Source: Opisthocomus hoazin (lineage: Eukaryota > Chordata > Aves > Opisthocomiformes > Opisthocomidae). Taken from it: a DNA stretch of 64,000 nucleotides. The notes under the pieces are model-generated. The model searched no databases. It was not told the origin of the DNA and saw only the letters and a program-made list of their open reading frames with translations. The stretch lies in NCBI RefSeq assembly GCF_030867145.1, contig NC_134454.1, positions 65,330,308-65,394,307 of the forward strand, in the 5' to 3' direction. The translations under genes were made by a program, and so were the position numbers. Shown here in pieces: positions 13,225-50,900 of this stretch; within the stretch, counting starts at the first letter, position 1; each line of letters begins with the position of its first letter.

Positions 13225-16200
13225 CTGCTTGAAGACTTATTACAATTTTTAAAGCAACTTAAAAACAAAACACAGCTCCATCAACTCTACAGCTTGAACA
13301 AAATTTCAAGGAGGCATGTTCTTGTTGTTGCCTTGTAAAGGCAATTTACAACCCACTTTACCCTCCACCTCCTCAAAGACCATTTGAAAACAAAGTAATC
13401 TTAATGTTTTAAAGACATTTAACAGAACAGAGCTTTATTTTTAAAAACAAGAATAAAAACAAAATAGCAGCATCTTGGGCAGCTAATGCAATCTCATTAG
13501 GACAAGTGCAATGTAACATCATTAACTCCCACAGTCCAGTTTAGTCTTTCAACTGAAGTAAATACAACATAATTCTACATAAAATGTTGCATTTTGGAAC
13601 CTTGTCCGACGGGAGGCATTGTGCTTTGAGCTGCCCATTTCTAAAGTGACCCTGAAAAAAAATAATATCAGGATTCACTTTCCGAACTTAATACCATGCA
13701 TAGCAAAAGCACTGTGTGAAAATCGGCAGAAGTTTTCCCCATTAGAAGCATCTGAATGTTTTCCCAAGCATTATTGTTTCATTGCCAATTACAAGACAAA
13801 GCCATTTCTTCACTACAGAACAGTTGACACCAAATAGAAAATTTGAAGACTTGGTTTTACAGATTGCTTGACGAGATTTCTTAGATAACTGAACCATACA
13901 GACAAGCCTTTTTTTTTTTTTTTTTAAGAAAATATCCAACAACATAGAAACTCAGTTTTCTAACTGTATTTGGAAACATGCTGCACCCACAAAGGTCTAG
14001 TGTGCATGTGTGTGTGTTTTTAAACAAAGCTAATGATATCACTTACTGAAACAAGCAAAATGATCATGTTTGGTGAAAATGCACCTATACTGGGATCTAT
14101 TAATACATAAACAGAGCAGGTGTGCACATATATGCAAGATACACATCCCCAAACCTCCAAATTCAAATTTCAACTTAAGGAAATCAGAAACTCTTAATTT
14201 TGCTTGTGGCTTTTGGCTCTCTGTCTTATGTCTCATACTTTCAAAGGCCTTATGAAAGTGCTGCTGCACTGCAGCTTAACTCAGGGATTTAAAATAAAAT
14301 AAAAAATCCCCCAAAGCAAAAAACCCTAACAAAACAAATCCCACCCTTGAATGATATTAGATGGAAAAACTACATGTCAATAAGAAATACAGAAAAGCAC
14401 CGTGTTTCTTCAGTTACATCCACGTGCTTTTCTTCTGTATATATTAGTCTGTTTGAGACCAAATCAAAACTGGAGTGAACAATATGGTACATTAAGGACA
14501 AACAACTCTGCAGTGAATAGGGCCTTTGGCAGGACTTAGCTCTGTGCGTTAAGGAAGGAGAGAAATGCAGAGGTCACACAATACGCAAGTACCAAAGGAA
14601 ACCCACTCATGCCAATCTGAGGGCGTAAGTGATCCTCACAAATTGCACAGACCCTGTGTAGGCACAACTTCCCCTTAGGAAGCCCTAAGCACTCATCCTT
14701 ACAATATAGTGCTTATTTCTCACTGTTGCTTGTGCAAGAAAAGCAAGTGCCAAATTTGCACACACACTATTTGTTTTCTCTGCTACAACCACAGATGAAG
14801 AGAAGTTGTACAGTACAACAGGAACAAATGATATCCCATAATGGGCTGGGCATGCTACGGATATGGCCCACTGACACAGCAGAAGTTTTCTTAATATGAG
14901 GAAAATTAGATCCAAATGCCTTAACTACGATAAAATTTCTTGACAAATGCTATGTGAAATATCAATTCAGATTACATATATTTTGCTTACAGAGAAAAAA
15001 ATACAATTTTACTCTTAAAATATTTAACATTCAAAAATTAATATATGTCCAAAGAATATCTTGGATTGCTACAAGTGTTAAATTGTTGTATATTGAACTA
15101 ATTTGTAACTTCAAGCCCAGTAGTATAACTGGCATGCTAGAGTAATTGTTGGTGCTTTTCATAGTAAAAAACACTTCTTAGTAAACCAAATTTACATGGT
15201 CCTACAGGCCCAAAAAGAGTGTGGAATGAGGAAGGGAAGGGATGAAGACTAAAATTCTATTCAGAAAAAACATTCAGAATAATCTTGTAAGTGGTGACTA
15301 TCCTGGTTGAATCTTGTTTCCTGATACAAATTCTGCTAAGAAAATACATCTGTAGGAAAGCAAAGACAACCCACCAAAAAAAAAGAGCACAAAATCAAAA
15401 CAAAATCAAAAGCCTTACAGTCTCAGAAATGAAGGAATAATGTAAAAATTAAAAGATAATATATAAAAACTACTGGTGACTGGCAAATTTCTTCTTATTA
15501 TTTCCAATAGCTTAAGAAGCACTGCATACTTTGAATTGAAACACATCTATCTCTAAAACAGAGCTATTATGAGAGAACTTCATGGGTCTTAGTCTTTTGA
15601 CTGTGTGCAACTCCCTTTAATATTAATGGTCTTGCCTTTGCATCGTGGGGGAAGAAAAAATTCTTATGTTCACTTAGTTAAAACTTTTCCAAGATTTCTC
15701 TGAACTTCATTACTCTATCAATTATTTGAAATGTGTGAATTTTGTAAGTGGTCAGGACAATAAATAACCATTGCAAACCACCCACAGTGACTTGTCCCAG
15801 AATTCCAAGTAAGTTTAGTCTAGCGGGATTCATGTATTTGTTTCCTTTAACTAAACCAAAATTCTGTAAGTCTTTGGTGCCTGAAATCATAGAATTCTTC
15901 ACTTTGATACTGCCTCAGCCTACAAACTTATGAAAAAAAATCTAAAATGTTAAATGTAATAGCCTAATAATTTTCAAAACAAGGCATTTCCCAGTCTTAA
16001 TTAGCTCTATGTTGTGTCCAAACGTTCTCAGTAAAGGTGGGAGCTTTTTTTCACAATACTAATACAAAAAACAAACCTAGGCAACAAATTAGAGAAACTT
16101 CCTTCATATGAAATGAAAATACCTTTACATGCTGACAAAAATTCTGCCACAGTAAGTCAAGAAGTAATATATTCACTATAAAGTGTGGATTCATTCTGAA

Positions 16201-16414
16201 ATCCAAACTATCTATCCCCATAGCCAAATCTCCTATTTTTTCTGCTATCACTATCAGAGAACGATACACAATTTTTCGTCTTCCAAATACAAAGACGATC
16301 ATGATAGAAGTTCAAAATGCTTCAAGAAGCAAACATAGCGTAGTACCGTATTCTAAAGATATCTCTGAAACAATATTGTTGGACTCAGTGATATTTTGTA
16401 ATGTTCATACATTT

Positions 16415-16420
16415 TTTATT
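16415..16420 (-). promoter_or_regulatory. Possible proximal poly(A) signal
   Basis: AATAAA on the minus strand about 1.14 kb after the stop codon would yield a short 3'UTR. That form would keep the miR-29 site, the Pumilio-type site and the first miR-17-family site (17051-17045) but lose the second one at 14261-14255. The hexamer is common by chance in AT-rich DNA. Confidence 0.35.
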
Positions 16421-17556
16421 GAATAAAGCAGCTTTGAAGCTTATCAGGCACTGCCCAAAAAAATATTTAGTCAAAAAAATTTACGAACTTTTAAAACTTT
16501 GAGCTAGTAGCTCAATATTCTATACAAAGAAAAATGTAAAATATTTCATAGTTTTAATTATGAAGCCAACTCTTGCTGGCTTCCTGTACATTAAAAAAAA
16601 AAAAACAAAAACAACAAAATGAATAACAAAAAATAATCATCAGCAAAAATATTCTCAGGCAAAAGAAAGAAAGAAAAAAGAAGACAAGGAAACAAGAAAG
16701 AAAAACAAGCTTAACCTGCAGATACGCTTGAGAGAAGACTACAGCCTAAAGAAAATACAGTATTGCATAGCACAGTCTAAGAATCTGGCTTTCAGCAAAC
16801 AGAAAAGGGAAAAGAGAAGCAGTTTGGTATTGATAATTTCCATCAATGATAGTTAGTCATCCAGTACTATGTACATTATTATATACTGTATGCCATTGAA
16901 AGTCCTGTTTTCTTCAGTCTTAAATATATTCTTAAAACAGGATTTTTAAATGTCTAAACAAAACACTTCCTGGCACTTTGCTATTACAATTACGCTGAAC
17001 AACATCCTGTCACTGAAGTCCTTTTAAAGTGTTCCTCAGAAATGAAAGTGCCATTCTGCTACATATCATTCACTAGAAACCAAAAAATCCACAATGCTGT
17101 ATGTCTGAATCCACTGAGTGCAGAAACACCAAATCCAAGCCAGGTCGTGACCACAAAATTCCAATAACCGAATGACAAAGACCTCTTACACCTTGAGTCT
17201 GGAGAATCCAATGTTCTAGCTGGTAAAGCTTCAGAAGTGGTCGTAAACAAGCACCATGGTTAAAGGCCTCTATGTCCCTGCAGGGAGATCAGGTTAGGAT
17301 TTCTCTTGTGTTTTTCTTTTCTTGATTAAAAAAAAAAAGCACTTCAGATTAGAAACATATGTTCACAGCTTAATACTGTGATCTCTCCCACCGCAGTTGT
17401 GAAGGAAAGCTCTAGTCCCATTTGAAGACAGATAGCTTTGATACTGCAGCTCAAATTTTTGAGTAAGGCTGAAAGGAGCCTTCTCTCTCCAGAGGCCTCA
17501 ATGTTGTCAGATCTTTTCTTTAGGAAAAAAACAAACAACCCAGAGTATGAAGATCT

Positions 17557-40901
<23,345 letters not shown>

Positions 40902-41871
40902 CTGTAAAAGAGAAAGAAGAAAAATAAGCCAAGCTATAGTTGAATGCAATTTCTGTTTATGAAACTCATGACGCATAATGCAACCAGTTAATTTTTAAAT
41001 ATGGAACAAACATCCCACTTGTCAGGCCTAAATGAGAATAACAACAAGTAATCAGAAAGCTGAATATAAATGATGACAATTGCATATTTACAGCATTTTC
41101 TTTTAGGGACCTCAGTCAGCCCTTGAATCATCCTCCATATTGCCTAGGAAAAGAAAACACTATAAAAGTTTGCAGTCTGCAGATGGGCAGAAATACAATG
41201 CAAGGAAGAAAATGAAAAAATCTTTTGATCTGAAAAATTTACACTCAGTGTGCACCAGATGAGGGAGCTAAACACATCACCATCTGGGAGTTGCTGATGC
41301 CCTGGGTAAAACACACTTACAAATGCCTGAAATAGCAGTAGAAACAAGTATTTCACACTCATGCGGAAGTTCAGTAACTTTTGCTTTTTGTCAGTTTTCA
41401 AGCATAATACCATTAACAGTATAGTTTTCTTGAAGCAGGAATTTTCTTTTCTACAATGACTGGTTAAGAATAGTGATATGATCAGAAAGGGACATTTTGC
41501 AGATTCAAACCAGCCTGCAAACGGATTTTATACAAAGTCAGTTTTCATGCAATCTAGTTTCATCACGGAGAAAACATACTGTATAAAGGAATGTTCTGGC
41601 TCTGTAACGTGAGGGATGATCTATCTCTAAACACTGTATTTTTGCCAAAAGAGTAATTCAAAAGTTTTAGAGTGGTCATGTTTAACTCTTGGAAAGCAAG
41701 AACATTTACATACAGATATTACAAAACTACTGTCAGAAACATCTGGCATTGTTTGATGGATTCTGATTGGTCAACAAAGCTTAATCACTGAGGTAAAAAT
41801 TGCCAGTTGCCTAAGTCATGGTGATCTCTGCCCAATTAAACTCACCACAGACAAACAGAGAGCAATGCTTA

Positions 41872-41941
41872 ACACACACACACACACACACATATGTGCC
41901 TGCATGCGTACATATACATACATGCACGCACATGCACACAC
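41872..41941. repeat. 70-bp alternating purine-pyrimidine tract, (CA)n plus TATG/CATG
   Basis: A (CA)10-like run passes into catatgtg, catgcgtacatatac and catgcacgcacatgcacaca, keeping nearly strict purine-pyrimidine alternation for about 70 bp. It lies in the intron before the BH-domain exons. Confidence 0.85.
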
Positions 41942-44900
41942 TGTATATCTACAAGACTGAAACTGAAGAAAATTTTTAGGATAACTACATAGAAGGAGAA
42001 AAAGAAAAAAAAAAACCACAACAGCAAAATATGAATAGAGTGTTTTTAATGAAAAACTTTGAGATAGCAAAAATATAAATATACCAGAACTGAGAAAGAG
42101 AAAGCAGACAATTTTGGCTGAGAATTCATTCTATTCTGGAAGAAACAACTATATAACTTTCTAAAAATGCAAACAATTTAGAAGTAGTAAGACAGCAAGG
42201 AAGGTACAGAAGAAGTCTGGAAGTTCAGAAAACTGAGGAGAGAAATGAATAATCATTAAGAACTAGTAAAGGAAGTGGAGCATATTGGGACACTCGAAAT
42301 ATGTCACTTGCAAAAAGAAGCAGAATGATGGTACAGTAATGATGGAATACTTTCCACTCCATTCATAACTAAGAAGGACATTAGAAAAACATCTGTTCAT
42401 CATAGCAGTTTAACTGAAGAGGCCCAGAAAATGAGCATTCAGCAGTCCCAAAAGAGTTGCCTAGGCAGATCTTTGGCCTGCTGATGTTACTTTTTAATGA
42501 TTCGAGGAAAATCAGAGCAATTCCTGAGGATCAAAAGAGTTCGAATGCCCAATCCAGACTCTGAAAGGACAAGTAAGATGACTACACACTAGTTACATTA
42601 TCAGTCCTGGGAAAAAAAACAGGAATATCTGATACTAGACTCATGTGATAAAGCAACAAATGACAGCACTGTAACTAAGGATTGTCTGCACAGCTTTTTA
42701 GAGGATAGGTTCTGTTAAAAACCACTCTACTTCCTTCCTTGGTCACACCACAGTTAGCTGAAAAATGCAAATGAGTAGCCATAATAAACTCAAAAGATTT
42801 TTCAGATAGTTGACAGTATAACACTGTGATTAAAAGCTAAATTCAAAGAAATCACATGTCACATAGTTGTAGCTGACCAACAGATCTCCAATATAGTTAT
42901 TAACACAGAACAAACTGCTCAGTGAAGGAATGGACTTTTCATCTCCTTACATCTTCAAACCACTTTCAGGTTCCACCTGGAACATCTCTTTTAACTTAAC
43001 ATCATATCTGCTTCATCAAACACAACTTGGGCTCAAATGGATGCTGCACTCCAAACAGCCTCTGCTGAGGCATGCTGAAATACAGACCATCTGATTTATA
43101 AGATTCAGATCAAATAGTTCTTTTAGACCCAAAATTATGAACCTATTTTAGGATGAGGGAAAATCTATTAAAATAATAAATTATCAGATCGGAGTCATAT
43201 CAAAGCGTATGCTATGAAAATACTCAAATTATGAGATACTAATAGACTCACAGAATGCTAAGGGCATAACATGCATCCCTTACATGGTAGCAGAGAAAGA
43301 ACAGGTTTTAAGAACAGAGTTTTATGTATTTTTACTTATGAAAGTAACTTTCTGCTCCCTCATGTAGCTAGTTACATTAAGTGAAGTTGCATCATCTCTG
43401 AACAAAGATGCCCATCTCATAATTCCAGCAGCATGCAGCAACAGTCAACCGTCTAAACTGAAACTGAGGAAAGAAAGGCGAGACACAGAAGGAGAAACAG
43501 AGACACAGGACGGAAGTCAAACTTGACAGACATTTGAAACATTTCAGGTCACAGCTTGGCAGTTCAGGGATGGTCCATCTAGGCTACTGAGCAGAGCAGA
43601 GGACTATGCTTTCTCACATTAATCAAACTGTGCCTTGAAATGATGGCAAGAGATACACACCAAATACCTACAAACAAGATGTACTTAGAAAAATAATTCC
43701 ATTTCCCACTGGATTTATATTTTCTACATAAGTGACAGAGTCCAAGCGAAGGTCTCAAAAAGTCTCAAAAATTAGAACCCAACATCAGGGGAAGACTTCA
43801 GTTCATGGGAGGAAGCCCTTGCAAGGTGAAGAAAGACAGTACAGAAAACTGTGTGTCTCCATGAGACGTAAAGAATGGGCTGGATGTAGATCTTACACAG
43901 ATTACCTAAACAGAGAGTGCCTCTTCCTGCAACCTACCTGATGCTCCATGCTTTTCATCTACACTTTAAGCAGGATCTTAGCTTATAAACTAGGTTTGTA
44001 TCACAGTCTGCTACTGAACCTCTTTGCTGCACAGTATTCTTGGATCAATAATACTCTTAGTGAAAAGCTTTTGGCAGTTACGCATTTACCTTTGTATTTA
44101 TGCAAAACCCATACCTACAGAACATATATATGTAAAGCAACTGTCATGCTGGTTAAAAGGAAAGATTTCCAACATTCCTTTGTGACCCTAAAATACGCAA
44201 TTGGAAAAAGACTAACATTTTAGGAGTTCAGAGGATTTCTGACGTCTCTTCCTTCCTATACCCCATTCCTTTTCTCCAAAACTAGAAACGTCTGTCTACG
44301 AGGGACATTACTGAACTTTCAGATATGAAGAGAGCTTTTAAAACAATGACAATCTATTCCATAAGTACATAAACTGTAAAATAGTTACGTATTTGACTGA
44401 GAACTCAGGATGTTCACCTCTCTTAACAGTAGGCACACACTGGTAAGTATAAGCTCTACAGCAAAAAGACACAAACGCATACACAATGGCAGGTACAAAA
44501 CCTGCAGTTACCTTCAATGCAGCAATGACAAAACAATACATCTAAGTCACAAAGTTTTAGTGCTCAGCACCATCGAAAAAAACACTCACTTCATCAGCAT
44601 GTAGGAGATGGCATTAACAAATTAAAATCACTTAACCTCCCACTTGTTCTAGCATTTCCTACTCATTGAGCCATCTCCAATGTAATTAGCTCATAGCATG
44701 ATACTGACTTGTACTTTAAACTTCCCAACTTTTGCACAAAATAGAAAATTATATTAATTTAAAGGCGAAAGGCCTAACAAAACACACATCTGTCAGGCAA
44801 AAAAAAAAAAAAACTTAACCGCACTTTTAGAACTGAAGCCGTTTTATAACATTTACACAGAAGACAACCAAATTTGGGAACAGTGCCCTTCTATTTCAAA

Positions 44901-47900
44901 ATGCTGAGAGGCAATGGCAGAGGCTAAACTGAAGAAAACTACACCTAATTTTGGGGGAAAAAAACCCAATTTCACTCCCAGAGCCAGAATACAAGATATC
45001 CTTAAAAAAGTCCTGATTGTAGATAAAGTGTACCAGAAGAAAACTCAGCATGCATATTAAGATCTACAGAGGGAAAGCAAAACTTTTCAGATAGGTCAGT
45101 TTTAGTAAAAGAGAAGAGAACAAAAGCGCACATGCAACCTGCTTTTAGTACCTGATTTCAAAAGTATCTTTTGCTTTGAAGCACGCTGTAGCACAGCACA
45201 GAGGTTTGGAGAACCAAATCCACTCTTAAGAATCTGGGCAACTTTGTAGATCCCTTTGCCACAATCCAGAATCAGTTTTTCACTTAAAGCAATCATTTTT
45301 CCCCCAAATTCCTGTAATTTTTCTGAAATTCCACAATCTCCAAAATATTAAGCTGTCATACAGTTTTCATGTCTTCCTTCTAGTCACAAGTCTGGTAGTG
45401 GGTCTCCAGATAGTAAGGAAGCTTCAGATGACACATGATAAAATCTGGATTTTCCACTAGTTCTATTTTTACCTTGCCACAGTGAGAACCAATGAGATGA
45501 ACCACAAGCCAGGGTTCGCTCCAGTCTGCAAATCCTTCCCTCTCCCTGATACAGACAGGCCTGAACAGCTCTAAGGCAAAGGCAATGTGTGGGAGACGGG
45601 AGCATACCTTAGGTTCAAGGGTTGCCAACACCGCTACAAAGTGCAAGATGAAACCAGCACACAGCTGCACCTTTTGGAAGGGTTCTCAGTAAAAAGAGAT
45701 ACTTTAGAGTTAGTACCTGGCAACGACAAGTGGAAATTTAAGGCTTGAATTTGGCTTCAGACACTTCTGAGCCATATCTTTCATTACTGCTAGAGTAAGA
45801 ATGAAAATGAATGTAAAAAAAAGGATTATAACTTAAAACGTAACAATACACACCATGGAAAGGAGCTTAATTTCCACATATTTTACAGGAACTATATACT
45901 AACATTAGTTGAATTTAGCTTTGAGTCAAAATTACTCCATGTGTGGTGTTCTTTTTCTCAGAAATGGCATTTAAGTTTGTGCATATATATTGCATTCAGT
46001 GACAACACAGCTCTACATAAAAGTCTAACATTTGAGAGCTCTGGTCTTAAGATGATTATAACTGGCTTCTGTGCATGCAGATACACTCTTTATGCATGCA
46101 GCTGTGTTCAGTAACATAGTGAATTGTGCATTCATTGGTTTACACATACCCGTGTTTGAAAATCATACAGTATGTCCAAACGTGAATGGTTTGACCAGCA
46201 CTCAAATTAACTATAATAAACACAAGCATATTCATTAACACAGAAGAAGAAATGCAGAAGTAACGGCCCTTGTCAAGAAAGTTGTGATAATGCCTGCAAC
46301 AAGATTAGCCAGCAAACTATGAAGAAGCACAGGCTGGTCAAGCACCTAAAATACTTTGCCAGTGGCACCATCAGTCACATAATGCATGACAAGTTGTGCA
46401 CAGTGAAGGGTTTTCCACAAAGCTCAACACCCATGCTCACTACTGAAAATTCCGGGAAGCGTGGGAGCTTGCTTTCTTGATTGAAATGCTGATATTTCAG
46501 CAGTTATGTTCTTGACAAGGTATGGAAAATAGAATTAAAAAAGTGTTCTACTATTATAACCCATCTTCCCTTAAATAGAGTCTGAATTTCAAGAAGAATC
46601 CATAATGGCTGAAGTGAGCATACGATGTCAAATTCAAGTGAAGACACATGAGAAATGGGGGCAGTTTGGTACTCCTGCACAGCCTGCAAGGCAGTGGCAT
46701 GAACCGAGGCAGATCCGCGTGCTCCCGTCGGCTGGCTGCCGGCGAACCCCAGACCAGGGTAGGCAGCGCTCCCGGAGACGGCGCGGGAACACTCCAAAAG
46801 CCATGCCTGCAGAAACACGCGTCCGGATGCTGTGGCACTGGAGAGCGCCACGAGGTCCCTCCGCACGTGCGGCGGCATGGCCCAATGCTTCTCACAGCCC
46901 TGTGTCGGCAGCTGGTCCAGATGCAGAGCCCTAGCCTCGCAGCACTGGCCTCCATCAACCAGGGCAGAAAGGCCACACCAGCCTCACACCCCATCAGAGA
47001 GTGAAACGACTCCTACTGACACAAAACTCCTAGCTCTTAGTGAGAGAGCATTTCATAGTCCGTCATTTGTTTCTTTAGAGTCTTACGAAGCAGGAAGTTC
47101 CTGCAGCTACTTTCAGTAAAACAGTACGAAAGAATAAAAAATCCCCAAATCCTATACCCTATGGAGAAAGGTTCCATACAGATCTGTGCTTTGGGTTCAA
47201 TGCCAGACCAAGACAGAAAAAGATGGGTCTGTTATTACAAATAAATACCAGAGAGAAACTCACTCTGAGATTTGAGGATCGTAACCTTGCCTTGGCATTT
47301 GTAATTTCAGAGACCCTAATGCATTTACCAAAAGAACAGGAAAGAAAGTGCTTAGAACTGCCCAATTGCTATTAGCAAAAGGTTTTCACTGGACAAGGAT
47401 GAAAGACAAGAAGGTGAGAGTGAAGACAAAGAAGTTGATGTCACTGTGTGTCTCAGATAAATCGAGGACTGCAATAGATACCAAATTTTGTTGGAAGACA
47501 AAAATAATTCTCCTTGGACACTATGGACCTGAGATGATTTAGTTTGGCTACAGTTAAATTCTCATAGAGGCTGAAAACATCGCTGAAAACGTCACTGAAA
47601 ACAGCAGGAGAAAGAGCTCCTCAGGGCTCAATCACCTTCTCCAGTACTGGTTTCTTTAGAAAGATTTTAAAAGACATCGCTATTCATGGAAAAATATGAA
47701 AGAGATTTAAGCTTCAGTGAATTTGACACTTCATTACAACTGGCTTAATAAGTCTGTCTACTATTACTTGTCTTTTATTTTTATCTGACGTCGTCAATCA
47801 GGAAGACTGCGGACTCAGAATACCACAGAAGCCTTGGCAGCCAAAGGAGATTAGATCCAGGAGAAATGAAGAGAGGTGAAGACTATCCCAGCACTAGAAA

Positions 47901-50900
47901 AAGGAATGGTCTGGCCCACCAACACTATCAGCCTTCGGGGTCACAAGAACCCATTTTTACAGAGGCAGAAAAATATTTGCGAGTCAAGATTTACTGCGAC
48001 AGGAATGACTTCAGAGCTATGAAAAGGAACAGGGAAATGATGTCTGCTGGTGACCTTACGTGACTGGAGTACAACTGGGAAGCCGGATGGAAATACCACT
48101 AAATCTAAAATCCTTCAATACTGTGAGACTAGCACAGCCCACTTCTTCCATCAGTCAGTAAGTGTAATGAACTTCAACTAGTCTAGTTCATTCTAGTTGG
48201 GTATGAACTAGAGGACAAAGTGACTACTTCATTCAGAAGTTGTCTGCTAGTGGTACACTGAAGATTTTAGCCACAGAAGGAAATACAGATCTGTACTGAA
48301 AAAATGGTTCACTGCATCAGCTGTCACTGCTCTTACTCCTTCGTCTTCAATGGAGAAACACCTCAATAATGCAGAACACCCTTCCTAGGGCATCTCAATG
48401 ACAACATTTAGCCCTCACAATACTCTTGTTAATAAGCTTCTGGACTTCAAATAGCTTTTTAAAGCATCCATACTTCTGCTGTGATCCTACATCAGTAGCA
48501 CAGAGTGTCGAGAACTCTTCCAAGGGGCTTATTCCAAAGGATGATGACTGCAGGAGTTCTCACCAGCATCATCTTCTGAACTCCACTCAGTCCTAGTGCA
48601 CTCCGCAAAATGCAAAGCCAGTACCTCCAGAATCCTCTGCATGAGGTAGGTACAACAACACCGCCTATAAGCTTGAAAAAGGGCATTTCAAACTGACTTT
48701 TGTAGAAAAATGTACACAACTTGTTGTAATATATGTAGCACTTGACAGAATAAGGCCAGGTAGTCATTTTTCCAAGAGGACAAATTATATGTATTATGAC
48801 TGGGCCACCTATAGTCCAGCACATTGTATCTAGGAGGGTCAGAATAAAAACTGAATGTTACTTCATTTTATCCTGGCTACACATAATATGTGGAAAAAGA
48901 CACAGTCACCTGTATAAATCAATGCTGTAACTGAGACAAGCCAAATACTTTGCCTAGATGCTTTCCAGGGTTATCAGCACATATATGCAAGCAATGATCT
49001 GACTGATAAAATATCATGTGCATGGTGATTATGCAGGAATTTTGGGGGGCTGGGGGAACTAATTCCTCTCTTCACCCCCATTTATTAAGTTGCACCAGCT
49101 GCACTCTTAGAACTAAGGAGAATACGGGGCAACTATGGGAACAGAGGGGAAACTAGCCCAGGCAAATACAGACTCGTGCAAGAAAAAAACCCTATAAACT
49201 ATAGACGGCAGAATTAGACAGAACAAAGCTTTCATTTGATACAGAAAGTCACAATGTATAATGTACCAATTCTCCCAAAAGAAATCTGGGGTCTCTTTAC
49301 GCTTTTCTGACATAAAAATGAATGCTTATCACAAGGCTGCTGCATTAGTCAACAAAGAATTCCTTCAAAACAAAACAAAATGAAGGTGTAGAGAGAAAAA
49401 AAAAAAAGAAGACAGTGTCTGGCTTGAGTAAATTTTAACTGCGCAAATAAGCAGAAAAATAAAACCATGAAGCAACATAGTGTAGAGTACTATATTCCTT
49501 TATAATAGCTTAATACTTTTAATAGCAGCTGCTAATCATGTTTCACACCTATTAATTTAATGTTTCATAAAGCCCTATTTCTATCATCTGTTGAAAGGGA
49601 AATGATACTGTATGTACTGGGAAGGAATTCTGTACATAATATTCTACCAGATTAAATCTCAGTAAGTTTATGAATTATGAGCTGTCAGGCACTTTTCTCA
49701 TCTGCTACAGAATATGCTTCTTAGAAATAGGAGCTATAAATAAGACAACAGATGTTCTTTGTTGGCTTCAACTGAAGCACAGATAAATTTTAAAAAGCGG
49801 CCTGTAGTTAAGACTGTTGTAAAGACAGTACTTTGCTTCCCTCTATGGGTGAGCTTTTGCAATATCCCTTTTCAAACTAGAACTGAATTTAGGATTTGAA
49901 ATGGCTGCAACTATTCACAATTAGTAATAACATGATTAGAGAAACAAGCAGCCCTGTTATGAGGAAAAATTGCAAGGCTTGTTCAAATAACATTAACTAA
50001 GTGCAACGATGAGAAAAGTGCAATACTCTGGCATGCAGTACACTGCATTATAATGACATACATAACGCATAAACTGTTTTGCAAAAAAAACCCCTCCAAA
50101 AACCCAAGGAAGAGATGGGAAAGCCATCTGCTTCTTCAACTGTTCTTGCAAAGAGCTGCGAGATAAGCAGAAACAGTAACATATGCAAGAATGTAGTAAA
50201 AAATTACTTTCTGCTGCTAAGTAGAGGAGGGCACTCAACGAGCTGAGGAGCACAGAGGGGGCTGAGGACAGACACCACTGGAGCTGAACCCCACGCAAGC
50301 TGGCACTAGGGCTTCATTACAGCCAGTCTCCGTAGAGGTGTGTCTCATCTCCTTCCCACGGTCTGGAGCACGGAGCATGGCTAGAGGCTTCCCACACTTT
50401 TCTCAGGGGTGATGCATAATTCCCTCTTACCCCTCATTCTCAGGGATCACCCCAAGCCCTGTGTGACGTGCAGGGGCACAGCGGGTAGCAGTGTTCTCAC
50501 AGTCCCGAGGAGCATCACTTTACATGGAAGAGCAGGTTAATGCCTCTAAACAGAACAAGCTAGCACAGTCCTCAGAGCGTGATTCTGAGGACAGAGAAAT
50601 AAAATATTTCAACTAGCCAATACATACTTTTGGTGTCTTGTTGACGTTTGCAGGTTCTCTGACAGCAGTTTTCAGTCAGAGAGATATTAGCAGACGAGAG
50701 GTGAAATGTGGTGTGGGTACCAAGTTACTGCTTCCCCACTAGCAAGGACACGATGACAGAGGTGACAGTAAGAGAGGGACAGGACAGGGTCAACCATGAA
50801 GCTGGACCCAGTGAAGTGCAAAACATTGCCTTTTTTCATCAAGTGAGGCTTGTTATGTTCCCTCCTCCACCTCCAGGTTCAGAAAAGAGCTGAGCTCTGC

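Larger units (their letters stand above)
13200..17556 (-). other. PIK3R1: PIK3R1 3' untranslated region (~4.35 kb)
   Basis: Continuous AT-rich sequence follows the stop codon down to a canonical AATAAA (minus strand) at 13224-13219 with a GT-rich element beyond it. The length matches the ~4-kb mammalian PIK3R1 3'UTR. The extent is inferred from the signal, not from transcripts. Within it on the minus strand are a miR-29 seed match TGGTGCT (17256-17250), two miR-17-family seed matches GCACTTT (17051-17045 and 14261-14255), a Pumilio-type TGTACATA (16875-16868) and a pyrimidine-rich stretch (16690-16590). Confidence 0.75.

Noticed and set aside
46504..47119. Open frames up to 146 codons in the large PIK3R1 intron
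   Set aside because: They arise from the CpG-richer patch, overlap each other in opposite strands and show no known motif. They do not resemble the missing SH3 exon.
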